Translations under genes and position numbers: made by a program
In this document: positions 56,306 through 63,014 of the stretch, piece after piece
Layout of the letters: the number at the start of each line of letters is the position of its first letter
Position numbering within the stretch: the stretch's first letter is position 1
Assembly: GCA_902775355.1 (NCBI GenBank)
Contig: CACYLY010000017.1
Coordinates: forward strand, 23,166 to 86,179
Direction of reading: 5' to 3'
Source of the DNA: Oscillospiraceae bacterium
Lineage (GTDB): Bacteria; Bacillota; Clostridia; Oscillospirales; Oscillospiraceae
DNA length: 63,014 nucleotides
The notes under the pieces: model-generated
Database searches by the model: none
Told to the model about the DNA's origin: nothing
Seen by the model: the letters and a program-made list of their open reading frames with translations, nothing else

Positions 56306-56744
56306 ATACTAATTTCTGATAAGAAGCTTTAAAAAGCTTCCGAGGCAGAATTGCGGGGCTGACGAGATCCGAACACATGCCGCCTGTGAGCGTCCTTTTT
56401 CGGATCTTTTTGTCCCGCCTCCCTTGCTGGGCGCCAGCCCAGCTGCGCTCGTTGGGCGCAAAAATCTCTCAAAAATTGCCTGCTCACAGGTGCTTTGCAG
56501 TTTGCACGGAGCAGATTTGGGCTGAGGCAAGGCGCAGGCCGCAGGAAATACTTCTGTATTTTCAAGGGCTGGAACGAAGCATCGGCCCGAAGCTGCCCGC
56601 GCAAACCGGCACGGGTTCGAATCCCGTCAGCCCAGACGAGGCGCCTTCCGCAGAGCATAATGGAGATATATGGTCAAGGAAGGCAACGAAGTATGGCACA
56701 ATTCTGGCCGGAAGACTTTAATGCTTTCTATCAGATATTAGTAT
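56306..56744. mobile_element. Composite MITE-like element, copy 3, with tRNA-like pieces
   Basis: The ends are inverted repeats: left ATACTAATTTCTGATAAGAA, right complement ATACTAATATCTGATAGAAA, continuing to GCTTCCGAGGCAGAATTG against TCTTCCGGCCAGAATTG. The interior at 56525-56590 matches the centre of copy 2 (AGGCGCAGGCCGCAGGAAAT, GGAACGAAGCAT). The right part contains a tRNA 3'-end look-alike (CGGGTTCGAATCCCGTCAGC, 56612-56631). An inverted cognate, GGGCTGACGAGATCCGAAC, lies at 56356-56374. The right end touches the pfkB stop codon. Confidence 0.7.
56518..56633 (+). other. tRNA-like remnant inside composite element
   Basis: TGGGCTG (56518-56524) could pair with CAGCCCA (56627-56633), and a T-arm ACGGG-TTCGAAT-CCCGT lies at 56610-56626. 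The 116-nt span lacks a recognisable anticodon arm and no CCA follows. I read it as a tRNA tail captured or mimicked by the repeat, not a working tRNA. Confidence 0.4.
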
Positions 56745-57673
56745 TATTCCACTTCGATATCCAGGCCCAGCTCCTGGGGCAGGAAGCGGGGACAGGTGTT
56801 CTCCGAGATGGTGATGACCGAGGAGGCCAGCCGCGCGCCGATCTCGCAGGCCTCCAGCATGCTCTTGCCGTAGGTCAGGCCGATGGCGATGCCGGCGCAG
56901 AAGGCGTCCCCGGCGCCGGTGGTGTCCCGCACCCGGACGGTGTTGGGCGGGCAGAAGCCGTGATTGCCCTCCATGTCGGCGTAAATGGCGCCCCGGGAGC
57001 CCATGGTGACCACCAGAGAGGGGATCCGGGCGTTCTGGAGCCGCTCCACCATCTCCAGCTGCAGCTCCTCCGGGCTCAGCTCCTCGAAATCCGCCGCGAA
57101 GAGGATCCCGGCCTCCTGGACGTTGCAGACAAAGCAGTCGATGGACTGGAGGAAATCCCGCCGCAGGGAGGCGATGCTCATGTTGGCCACCACCGCGAAG
57201 ACCTTCTTCTGGTACTTCTCGGCAAACTGCAGCACCTTCTTGATGATCTCCTTCTCCATGTCGATCTCCACGATGATGCTGTCCGCGTCGGCGAAGATCT
57301 CGTCCCCGTGCTGCTCCAGCAGCTCCAGCATGGCGTCCATCCGGGGGCGCTTGGAGATGGAGCTGATGATGTCGCCGGTGGTGTCGAACACCGCCAGCCA
57401 CATGCCCATGCCGTCGGGCACCTGGACCACATAGCGGGTGTCCACCTTGTGGTTGTTGAGCTTGCGGATGACCTCCGCCCCCTCGGCGGTGTCGTCCACC
57501 ATGCTGACGAAGCGGGGCCGCAGCTCCACGTTGGCGATATCCTCCACCACGTTGCGGCCCACGCCGCCATGGACGATCTCCACAGAACCGGCGTTGCGCC
57601 CGGCGGGGATGTACTTGTTGTCGGGGAAGCCCTTGATGTCCACAAACACATTGCCGACGACGACGATAGGCAT
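56744..57673 (-). CDS. PfkB family carbohydrate kinase
   Basis: A 309-residue ribokinase-fold kinase. The N-terminal 'VEIVHGGVGRNVVEDIANVE' is the first PfkB signature and 'VRDTTGAGDAFCAGIAIGL' the second, with the catalytic Asp. It phosphorylates a sugar or nucleoside with ATP in the cytoplasm; the substrate is not evident. ATG 57673 has GGAGG 8 nt upstream; GTG 57679 is less well placed. It follows the MATE gene by 24 nt, so a sugar or nucleoside taken up or exported by a partner transporter is conceivable. The stop codon touches the composite repeat. Confidence 0.92.
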   Translation of the reverse strand: MPIVVVGNVFVDIKGFPDNKYIPAGRNAGSVEIVHGGVGRNVVEDIANVELRPRFVSMVDDTAEGAEVIRKLNNHKVDTRYVVQVPDGMGMWLAVFDTTGDIISSISKRPRMDAMLELLEQHGDEIFADADSIIVEIDMEKEIIKKVLQFAEKYQKKVFAVVANMSIASLRRDFLQSIDCFVCNVQEAGILFAADFEELSPEELQLEMVERLQNARIPSLVVTMGSRGAIYADMEGNHGFCPPNTVRVRDTTGAGDAFCAGIAIGLTYGKSMLEACEIGARLASSVITISENTCPRFLPQELGLDIEVE

Positions 57674-57697
57674 AGTCACAACCTCCTCAGATACGCC

Positions 57698-59050
57698 TCA
57701 GGCGTTTTGTTTTTCAAAGGTATGGATCCAGTCCGCCCGCTTGTAGTACAGGCCCAGAAACACGGTGCTCAAGGCCCAGGTCAGCGGGTAGACCCAGTTG
57801 ACGGTGTTGATGCTTTGGGTGATGGGGACCATGAAATGCAGGAAGACCACGCGGATCACGCACCAGAAGCTCAGCATGGAGATCATGGGGATCACCGCCT
57901 TGCCCGCGCCCCGCAGCACCGCGGCCAGGCCGTGGCTGGCTGCCAGCAGGCAGAAGAACAGGGCGCAGATCCGGGCCTTGTCCACCCCGAAGGCGATGGC
58001 CTCCGCCTCCCGGGTAAAGGCCCGGAGCACCCAGGGGGCCGCGAGATACAGCAGCAGGCCGATGAGCTCCGCCGTGCCCATGGCGCACAGTAGGCCGAAG
58101 CGGGCGCCTTTTTTGGCCCGCTCGTACTCCCGGGCGCCCAGGTTCTGGCTCACAAAGGTGGTCAGGGAGATGGTGAAGCTGGTGATGGGCAGGAAAGCGA
58201 AGCCCTCGATCTTGGAATAGGCCCCGCAGCCGGCCACGGCCATCTTGCCGAAGGCGTTGATGTTAGCCTGGACCACCACGTTGGCGATGGCGATGACGGA
58301 GTTCTGCAGACCCGAGGGCAGACCGTAGCGCACGATGAGCCTCAGCGTGGGCCAGTCGAAGCGGATCTTCCGCAGCTCCACCCGGTACTCCTGCCGGGTG
58401 GTCAGCAGTCTGCGCAGGCAGAGCAGGCCGCTGAGAAACTGGGAAATGATCGTCGCCAGGGCGGCGCCGCCCACGCCGGTGTGGAACAGGCCGATGAAGG
58501 CGATGTCCAGCACCACGTTCAGGCAGGAGCAGAAGATCAGGTATTTCAGGGGATTTTTCCCGTCCCCCACCGCCTGCATGACGCCCCGGAGCCCGTTGTA
58601 GAGCACCAGGCCCATGCTGCCGGCAAAGAAGATGCGGATGTAGATCGTGGACTGCTCCCGCACGTCCTCCGGGGTCCCCATCCACTCCAGCAGCTTGGGG
58701 GCCAGCAGCACCCCGAAAGCCGTCATAAGCACGCCGGCGGCCAGGCTGAAGGCCACGTTGGTGTGGATGGCCTTCTCCAGCCTCTCATAGTCCCGGGCGC
58801 CGAAGTAGCGGGAGATCAGCACCCCCGCGCCGGCGGCGATGCCCACGAAGAGGCTGATGATGAGGAAGACCAGGGTGCCCGTGGCGGCGACGGCAGCCAG
58901 GGCGTCGGTGCCCAGCATGTTGCCCACGATCAGCGCGTCCGCCGTGTTATAGAGCTGTTGAAACAGATTCCCCAGAAAGAGGGGGGCCGCAAAACGGAGC
59001 ATTTTGCCGGGGATGGAGCCCTCCGTCATGCGCAGGGCGTCTTGCTGCAT
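57698..59050 (-). CDS. MATE family efflux transporter
   Basis: A 450-residue MATE protein with about 12 helices in two related halves. Clear marks are 'PLFLGNLFQQLYNTADALIV', 'AAGAGVLISRYFGARDYERL' and, in the second half, 'FVSQNLGAREYERAKKGARF'. It is closer to the NorM/DinF-type consensus than the MATE at 210-1670 and the two are clearly separate. ATG 59050 follows GGAGGCGAGGA. It is cotranscribed with pfkB. Substrate unknown. Confidence 0.94.
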   Translation of the reverse strand: MQQDALRMTEGSIPGKMLRFAAPLFLGNLFQQLYNTADALIVGNMLGTDALAAVAATGTLVFLIISLFVGIAAGAGVLISRYFGARDYERLEKAIHTNVAFSLAAGVLMTAFGVLLAPKLLEWMGTPEDVREQSTIYIRIFFAGSMGLVLYNGLRGVMQAVGDGKNPLKYLIFCSCLNVVLDIAFIGLFHTGVGGAALATIISQFLSGLLCLRRLLTTRQEYRVELRKIRFDWPTLRLIVRYGLPSGLQNSVIAIANVVVQANINAFGKMAVAGCGAYSKIEGFAFLPITSFTISLTTFVSQNLGAREYERAKKGARFGLLCAMGTAELIGLLLYLAAPWVLRAFTREAEAIAFGVDKARICALFFCLLAASHGLAAVLRGAGKAVIPMISMLSFWCVIRVVFLHFMVPITQSINTVNWVYPLTWALSTVFLGLYYKRADWIHTFEKQNA

Positions 59051-59101
59051 TCCTCGCCTCCGGCATCAAAGCACATCGATAATCGTCGTATGATTTGTTT
59101 T

Positions 59102-59131
59102 ATTATAGTTGTACGCGGGGGAGCCTGTCAA
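59102..59131 (-). promoter_or_regulatory. Promoter of MATE-pfkB
   Basis: Minus-strand TTGACA (59126-59131), 18-bp spacer and TATAAT (59102-59107). Confidence 0.75.
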
Positions 59132-59239
59132 TGCACGAAAGCGCCAAGAATCGACCCGAAAAAAAGAAAAAAATTGCCTCCTTCGGCCCGAAACGGAGCG
59201 TCGGCGCCGGACGAATTCCGAAATCCGAAATCCGAATTG

Positions 59240-59929
59240 TCACCAGTACTCCAGATTCATCCGGAAGGCCGGGCCCTCCCCGTGCTCGCCGCTGAAGCAG
59301 AAGAGGCCCTGCTCTTCTCCCCAGCGCAGGCGCAGCCGGTCCCCCTGCCGGGCTTCGGCGCTGTATTCCGCCAGGGCGCTGCGCAGAGGGCGGCCCCGGG
59401 TGCCCATGCAGGTCTCGGCCAGGTCGTAGTAACGGGTGTTGTTCATGTGGCCGTTCTCGTCCAGCACCTCCGCCGGCACGATGTAGTCCGCGCTCTCCCC
59501 GGCGGCCAGCTTTTTGGGCGCGCGAAGACGCTCGCTCTCCAGGCCGTTGACCAGCGGCTCGATCTCCACCCCCCGCTCGGCGGGGTTCACCATCTTCCGG
59601 CTGATCCGGTCCACCACGGACCAGATGGCGCAGCCGGTCCCCAGCAGCTCTCCCGCCGGGCTCTCGATCCGGTACCAGCGGGGGCACATGCCGTGACGGG
59701 TGGGGCCGGGCCAGGTCCGCAGCAGCAGTTCCTCCCCCGGCTCCAGCGGCCGCAGCAGGCGCAGGCCGTGGCGGGTGATGACCCACATCAGGCCCTTTTC
59801 CTCCATGACCGCCTCGCCGTAGCCGATGGCCCGGCAGTGGTCGCCGGAGAGCTTCTGGATCCGGCGGAACAGGTCCCCCGGGCTCATGCCCGTCTCGGGG
59901 ACCGGGCAGCGTTCTTCAAAAATCTCCAT
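59240..59929 (-). CDS. Acyl-ACP thioesterase (FatA-like hotdog fold)
   Basis: A 229-residue double-hotdog thioesterase that releases fatty acids from acyl carrier protein. Visible are 'FRRIQKLSGDHCRAIGYGEA', 'WVITRHGLRLLRPLEPGEEL', 'YRIESPAGELLGTGCAIWSV' and the second-half 'VLDENGHMNNTRYYDLAET', where N-x-H-x-N is the catalytic-site motif. ATG 59929 has GGAGG within the end of the upstream glycosyltransferase gene (2-nt gap), so translation is coupled. Last of three genes. Confidence 0.92.
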   Translation of the reverse strand: MEIFEERCPVPETGMSPGDLFRRIQKLSGDHCRAIGYGEAVMEEKGLMWVITRHGLRLLRPLEPGEELLLRTWPGPTRHGMCPRWYRIESPAGELLGTGCAIWSVVDRISRKMVNPAERGVEIEPLVNGLESERLRAPKKLAAGESADYIVPAEVLDENGHMNNTRYYDLAETCMGTRGRPLRSALAEYSAEARQGDRLRLRWGEEQGLFCFSGEHGEGPAFRMNLEYW

Positions 59930-59931
59930 CT

Positions 59932-61617
59932 TTATCCTCCGTAATACAGGATGCAATAGCTCCCGCAGTCCTGCACCTGCCAGCCGGCGGGCAGCTCTTC
60001 GGGCAGGGCGCTGCGCTTCAGCACCCAGCAGGTTCCCTTCTGCGGGACCGCCAGATCCTCCGGTGTCAGATTGCGGTATTGGAAGCGCTCCGTGTAGGGA
60101 AGGGGCTCGTCAGTCTGGCCCTGGAAGTACTTCGCGTCCAGGCGCAGCTGGAAAAGCGTCAGGATCTCGCTGGTCTGGCGGCTGCCGGTATACTGCACGT
60201 CCGGGGTGATGACATAGCGGTCAAAATCCTGCTCCCCGGCGCTCTCCACGGCGCTGAGGAAGTCCGCGTAGAAGGTCTGGGAGATCCGCTCCGACCAGAG
60301 GCCGAAATAACTGTGGAAAAACAGGGCGGCCGCCAGCAGCCCCGCCGCCAGCAGGGGCAGGGCGGTGAGGCGGTGAAACTGCAGCAGGCTCTCCGCGGCG
60401 ATCACGATAAAGAGCACGTGGGCGTAGAAGAGGATGTTCAGGCGGTTGATGTTCACATTGTTGGCGCAGAGACCCACCGCCAGGCCGCAGAGCCAGAAGA
60501 GCAGCAGCAGGCGATAGCCCAGGCGGGCGTTCTTGTCCTCCGCCCGGAAGGCCCGGGCGATGCTGAGCCCCAGGCCCAGCAGCAGCAGCGGCCAGGTGCA
60601 GCGGTAGACGGTGCCAAAGCCGTCGATGGCGTTCCAGCTCCAGTCCGGCACCTGGACAAAGCCCACGTTCCAGAGGGTCCTGGCATTGGCCGCCAGCTGC
60701 TTCAGGGGCTCCTCTGCGTAGAAGACCATGTCGTTGGCCCGGATGCTGTCGGGGAAGAAGGGCATGGTGACGAAGGGCAGCTCCACCGTCTCCCAGCCCA
60801 TGGCGTTGATGAGCATGGTGCCGTAAATGGGGAAGGAGATGCCGAAATAGAGCAGCGCACAGACCGGCACGTCCCACCAGCGGATGCGCTTTTCCGCCAG
60901 CAGCAGGACGCAGGCCAGCAGCAGGAACAGCGGCACCGACAGAAAGGCCAGGCCGTAGCTGTACATGCACAGCGCAAAGAAGACCATGGAGCCGTAGAGC
61001 GCGGCCCGCTTCTCCGCCCCCAGATGGAGCAGGGCGAAGCCCGCGAGGAACACATGGGGCAGCAGATTACAGTCCAGCGCCCAGCGGCTCTGCATGAAGT
61101 GCCAAGGGCAGATGCTGAGAACCAGCAGGCCCAGCAGCGCCGCCCGCCGGGACAGGAGCCGCCGCAGGAAGAGATACGCCGCCGCCATGCCGACGAAGCT
61201 CCACAGCAGCATGGGCAGCCTGGCCGTGAGGGCGTTCATGCCGAAGAGCCGGAAAAAGGGCACCATGCACCAGCTCAGCAGCACGCTCATCTGCCCGAAG
61301 CCCCAGGCGGTGAAGTGGGCCGGGAGGCGCATGCCGAAGCGGTCCGTGCCGTACCTGGCCAGAGCCAGGGCGTCCACCGCGGCCATGGCCCCGTCCTGGT
61401 TGAAGCCGCCGGGCACGCTGCCGAAGCGGTAGAGCCGCAGCAGGGTGAAGAGCCCGATCAGCCCCCAGAGCACCACGACCCGATCCCGGGTCAGGACCGG
61501 ATCCTCCCGGCCCCGGACCAGCTTTTGCAGGCCTCTTTTTCTGCAGGCGGCGCCAATCAGCAGGGCGAGGACCAGGACCCCGAAAACGATCGTACAAATC
61601 AGATTGACGGTTTCCAT
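59932..61617 (-). CDS. Glycosyltransferase family 39-like membrane protein
   Basis: A 561-residue protein with about 11-12 hydrophobic helices typical of the GT-C fold (PMT/ArnT type). The first extracytoplasmic loop has 'FNQDGAMAAVDALALARYGT' with the catalytic Asp, followed by 'TARLPMLLWSFVGMAAAYLF' and 'WALDCNLLPHVFLAGFALLH'. The C-terminal 100 residues are a soluble outside domain. These enzymes use polyprenyl-phosphate sugars to glycosylate proteins or polymers. It follows the DUF364 gene by one base and precedes the thioesterase gene. Confidence 0.87.
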   Translation of the reverse strand: METVNLICTIVFGVLVLALLIGAACRKRGLQKLVRGREDPVLTRDRVVVLWGLIGLFTLLRLYRFGSVPGGFNQDGAMAAVDALALARYGTDRFGMRLPAHFTAWGFGQMSVLLSWCMVPFFRLFGMNALTARLPMLLWSFVGMAAAYLFLRRLLSRRAALLGLLVLSICPWHFMQSRWALDCNLLPHVFLAGFALLHLGAEKRAALYGSMVFFALCMYSYGLAFLSVPLFLLLACVLLLAEKRIRWWDVPVCALLYFGISFPIYGTMLINAMGWETVELPFVTMPFFPDSIRANDMVFYAEEPLKQLAANARTLWNVGFVQVPDWSWNAIDGFGTVYRCTWPLLLLGLGLSIARAFRAEDKNARLGYRLLLLFWLCGLAVGLCANNVNINRLNILFYAHVLFIVIAAESLLQFHRLTALPLLAAGLLAAALFFHSYFGLWSERISQTFYADFLSAVESAGEQDFDRYVITPDVQYTGSRQTSEILTLFQLRLDAKYFQGQTDEPLPYTERFQYRNLTPEDLAVPQKGTCWVLKRSALPEELPAGWQVQDCGSYCILYYGG

Positions 61618-61618
61618 C

Positions 61619-62353
61619 TCAATCCCCCAGGGTGAAGTGGCGGGAGAAAGCGTTGACGGAGCAGCGCTCCCGCACGATCCTGTCCAGCATCCCGTCCCGA
61701 TCCACGATGGCGCTGCCGTTGAGGCGGCTGATCCCCAGGTCCAACAGCGCCGGGCACAGGGGCACCGTGGGGCCGGTGAGGACGATCTGCGCCCCCTTCG
61801 CCAGCTCCAGCAGCCGGGGCATGGTCTTGTTCACGCAGGCGCTGCCGGTGATCACTGCCACGTCGCAGCCCGGCAGCAGATACTCGCAGGCGGAGTCCGG
61901 GTAGTCCCCTTCCTTGGGCTCCCGCTCCAGGATGAAATAGCTCTCGGCCCGGGCCACCAGCTCCTCGGTCAGGCCCCCGTGGTGCAGCAGATGGCCCACG
62001 AAGCCCACCCGGCGGCCGGCCAGCTCGATGCCCTCCAGGGAGCTGCCGGTATAGCGGCAGCCCAGGGCCTCCAGCCGGGCCTCGGTGTTGAAGCAGGCGT
62101 TGGCCACGGCCATGCCCTCGCCGGCTTCCTCCAGGTTCCAGGAGAGCATGGCCCGGGCGGCCTCCCCGGCGGGCAGGCCCAGCAGCGTGGGGAACATCCG
62201 GGGCCGGCTCTCCCCCAGGGTGTGCATGGCGACGCCCGCCTGGCCGTTACTCAGCACGGCGGCGGTCCAGGCCACGCCCCGGACGATGCGCTCCACCCGC
62301 AGCTCCCGGTCCGGAAGCTGGCCCAGCAGGGTGTCGTAAAAGGCAGTTCCCAC
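61619..62353 (-). CDS. DUF364-type Rossmann-like protein
   Basis: A 244-residue protein with an N-terminal DUF4213-like enolase half ('AWTAAVLSNGQAGVAMHTLG') and a Rossmann-like DUF364 half ('RVGFVGHLLHHGGLTEELVA', 'VAVITGSACVNKTMPRLLEL', 'LTGPTVPLCPALLDLGISRL'). Relatives are linked to heavy-metal or metal-chelate handling in anaerobes, but the function is not established. GTG 62353 follows GGGAGGAGAGAAAC. First gene of the DUF364-GT39-thioesterase operon; promoter at 62390-62418. Confidence 0.85.
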   Translation of the reverse strand: MGTAFYDTLLGQLPDRELRVERIVRGVAWTAAVLSNGQAGVAMHTLGESRPRMFPTLLGLPAGEAARAMLSWNLEEAGEGMAVANACFNTEARLEALGCRYTGSSLEGIELAGRRVGFVGHLLHHGGLTEELVARAESYFILEREPKEGDYPDSACEYLLPGCDVAVITGSACVNKTMPRLLELAKGAQIVLTGPTVPLCPALLDLGISRLNGSAIVDRDGMLDRIVRERCSVNAFSRHFTLGD

Positions 62354-62389
62354 GTTTCTCTCCTCCCAAAAAAACAGTATAATAATAGT

Positions 62390-62418
62390 ATTTTACTCCA
62401 GTCCGAAAAAAATGACAA
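62390..62418 (-). promoter_or_regulatory. Promoter of DUF364 operon
   Basis: Minus-strand TTGTCA (62413-62418), 17-bp spacer and TAAAAT (62390-62395). Confidence 0.65.
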
Positions 62419-62429
62419 GCCCCGTCCTC

Positions 62430-63014
62430 GCCGTAGGGGAGGGGCTTGCCCCGGCCCGCTGTCCCGTGCCCTGCCCCCCTTGCCTAAAGGGGGGTGCCCC
62501 AGTGCGCACACTGGGGCGGGGGGATATCATTCCGCAGGAACTTGCAGGACTTATCCCCCAGTCACGCTCACAAGCTCGCGCGACAGCCCCCTTTAGGCAA
62601 GGGGGCCTTTTCGCTGCAGGGGCCGTGGCTTGCCCCGGCCCGCCGTCCTGTTGAAGAATGAATAATGAAAAATGAATAATGAATAATTATGGTATCCCCT
62701 TCGGGGATGATTGAAAAGGGCTTCGCCGTCCCCGTCGATGCGCATTGGCGTCTCCCGTAGCGCCGAGCAATGCTCGGCGCTGCGGGGACCTTGTCCCTTG
62801 ATACAAAACGCCGGGGCATGCGCAAGGCTAACGGTGGGCAGAGGGGAGGGAGAATGCCGCGATCAAAGGTCGGCTCTTGTCCATCGCTCTCCCTCATCCG
62901 TCGTCTGCCTCGCGCGAGATCGGCAGACGCCACCTGTCCGCCTTGCGGTGCCCGAAAAACCGTTCGGGCTTCGCTGTTCCTCCGTTTTTTCGACCGCTGC
63001 GGAAATTGCGCCCT
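62430..63014. repeat. Repeat-filled right end
   Basis: No gene is supported. The stretch contains two REP-like units facing each other (CCCCCCTTGCCTAAAGGGGG at about 62476 and its inverse ending about 62610), the AGTGCGCACACTGGGGC palindrome, a tandem AATGAATAATGA array (62655-62688), a hairpin GCGCCGAGCA/TGCTCGGCGC (about 62760-62781), a further unit with CGCCTCGCGCGAGATCGGC (about 62910) and GCCCGAA/TTCGGGC (about 62950). Confidence 0.65.

Noticed and set aside
53400-56378. A 992-codon minus-strand open frame
   Set aside because: Antisense to the Ig-like and lipoprotein genes, with Gly/His/Val-rich nonsense composition; the plus-strand genes have signal peptides, ribosome sites and a terminator.

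Overview
The window is GC-rich, gene-dense chromosomal DNA with strong Shine-Dalgarno sites, frequent GTG and TTG starts, tightly overlapping genes and many intrinsic terminators. The MurT/GatD pair, a Trp T-box, a CIRCE operator, lipobox-type lipoproteins, Nfn-type and membrane-bound hydrogenase energy genes and the absence of outer-membrane genes point to an anaerobic monoderm Clostridia member, most likely of the Oscillospiraceae. This placement is inferred from gene content, not from a marker gene. I see no prophage, rRNA or CRISPR array.

Layout. 1-7.6 kb: a MATE exporter, a GNAT acetyltransferase, a small lipoprotein, murT-gatD (peptidoglycan amidation), a PHP phosphoesterase and a SleB-like cell-wall hydrolase whose 5' end carries a mobile repeat. 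7.7-13.2 kb (minus): nfnB/nfnA (ferredoxin:NADP+ oxidoreductase), a YfcC-type transporter and a PlsC-type acyltransferase. 13.7-15.8 kb: a leucine-rich-repeat protein and a small unknown gene. 16.6-17.2 kb: tRNA-Glu and tRNA-Met on minus, tRNA-Val on plus, with duplicated tRNA tails. 17.5-22 kb: an MBL-fold hydrolase, a striking multi-hairpin element, an HTH/TPR regulator, a TauE/SafE permease and a type Ic aminotransferase. 22.5-36.5 kb (minus): a complete-looking [NiFe] hydrogenase region, hypF-C-D-E followed by an Mbh/Mrp-type operon (K-L-hypA-A-B-C-D-E-F-G-H-M-J-N). Two of its genes (H and N) are interrupted by apparent frameshifts. 37-42 kb: Hsp20 under CIRCE, trpB2 under a Trp T-box, and two coiled-coil membrane-anchored proteins. 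42.4-52 kb: a FUSC-HAD fusion, an NCS2 purine permease, a Na/Pi symporter with a PhoU domain, an UPF0597 protein, a SHOCT membrane protein and an M48-like peptidase with TPR-like repeats. 52-56.2 kb: a phosphodiester glycosidase, an Ig-like surface protein and a lipoprotein. 56.7-62.4 kb (minus): MATE-pfkB, then DUF364-GT39-thioesterase.

How it fits together. The hydrogenase operon combines NuoB/C/D/H/I-like modules with Mrp antiporter modules. By analogy with archaeal Mbh it should oxidise reduced ferredoxin, evolve H2 and pump ions. NfnAB would connect the same ferredoxin pool to NADH and NADPH. The Hyp proteins build the NiFe(CN)2CO centre, but hypB is not in the window.

The non-coding DNA is unusually structured. 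There are at least seven copies of a REP-like GC-rich unit and three copies of a MITE-like element with terminal inverted repeats. One of these sits in frame between the apparent start codon and the signal peptide of the cell-wall hydrolase. Two clusters of consecutive hairpins lie at 18.4 kb and 42.2 kb, and inverted or direct copies of tRNA 3' ends lie at 17.0-17.2 kb and 56.3-56.7 kb. These repeats are the least conventional content of the window.
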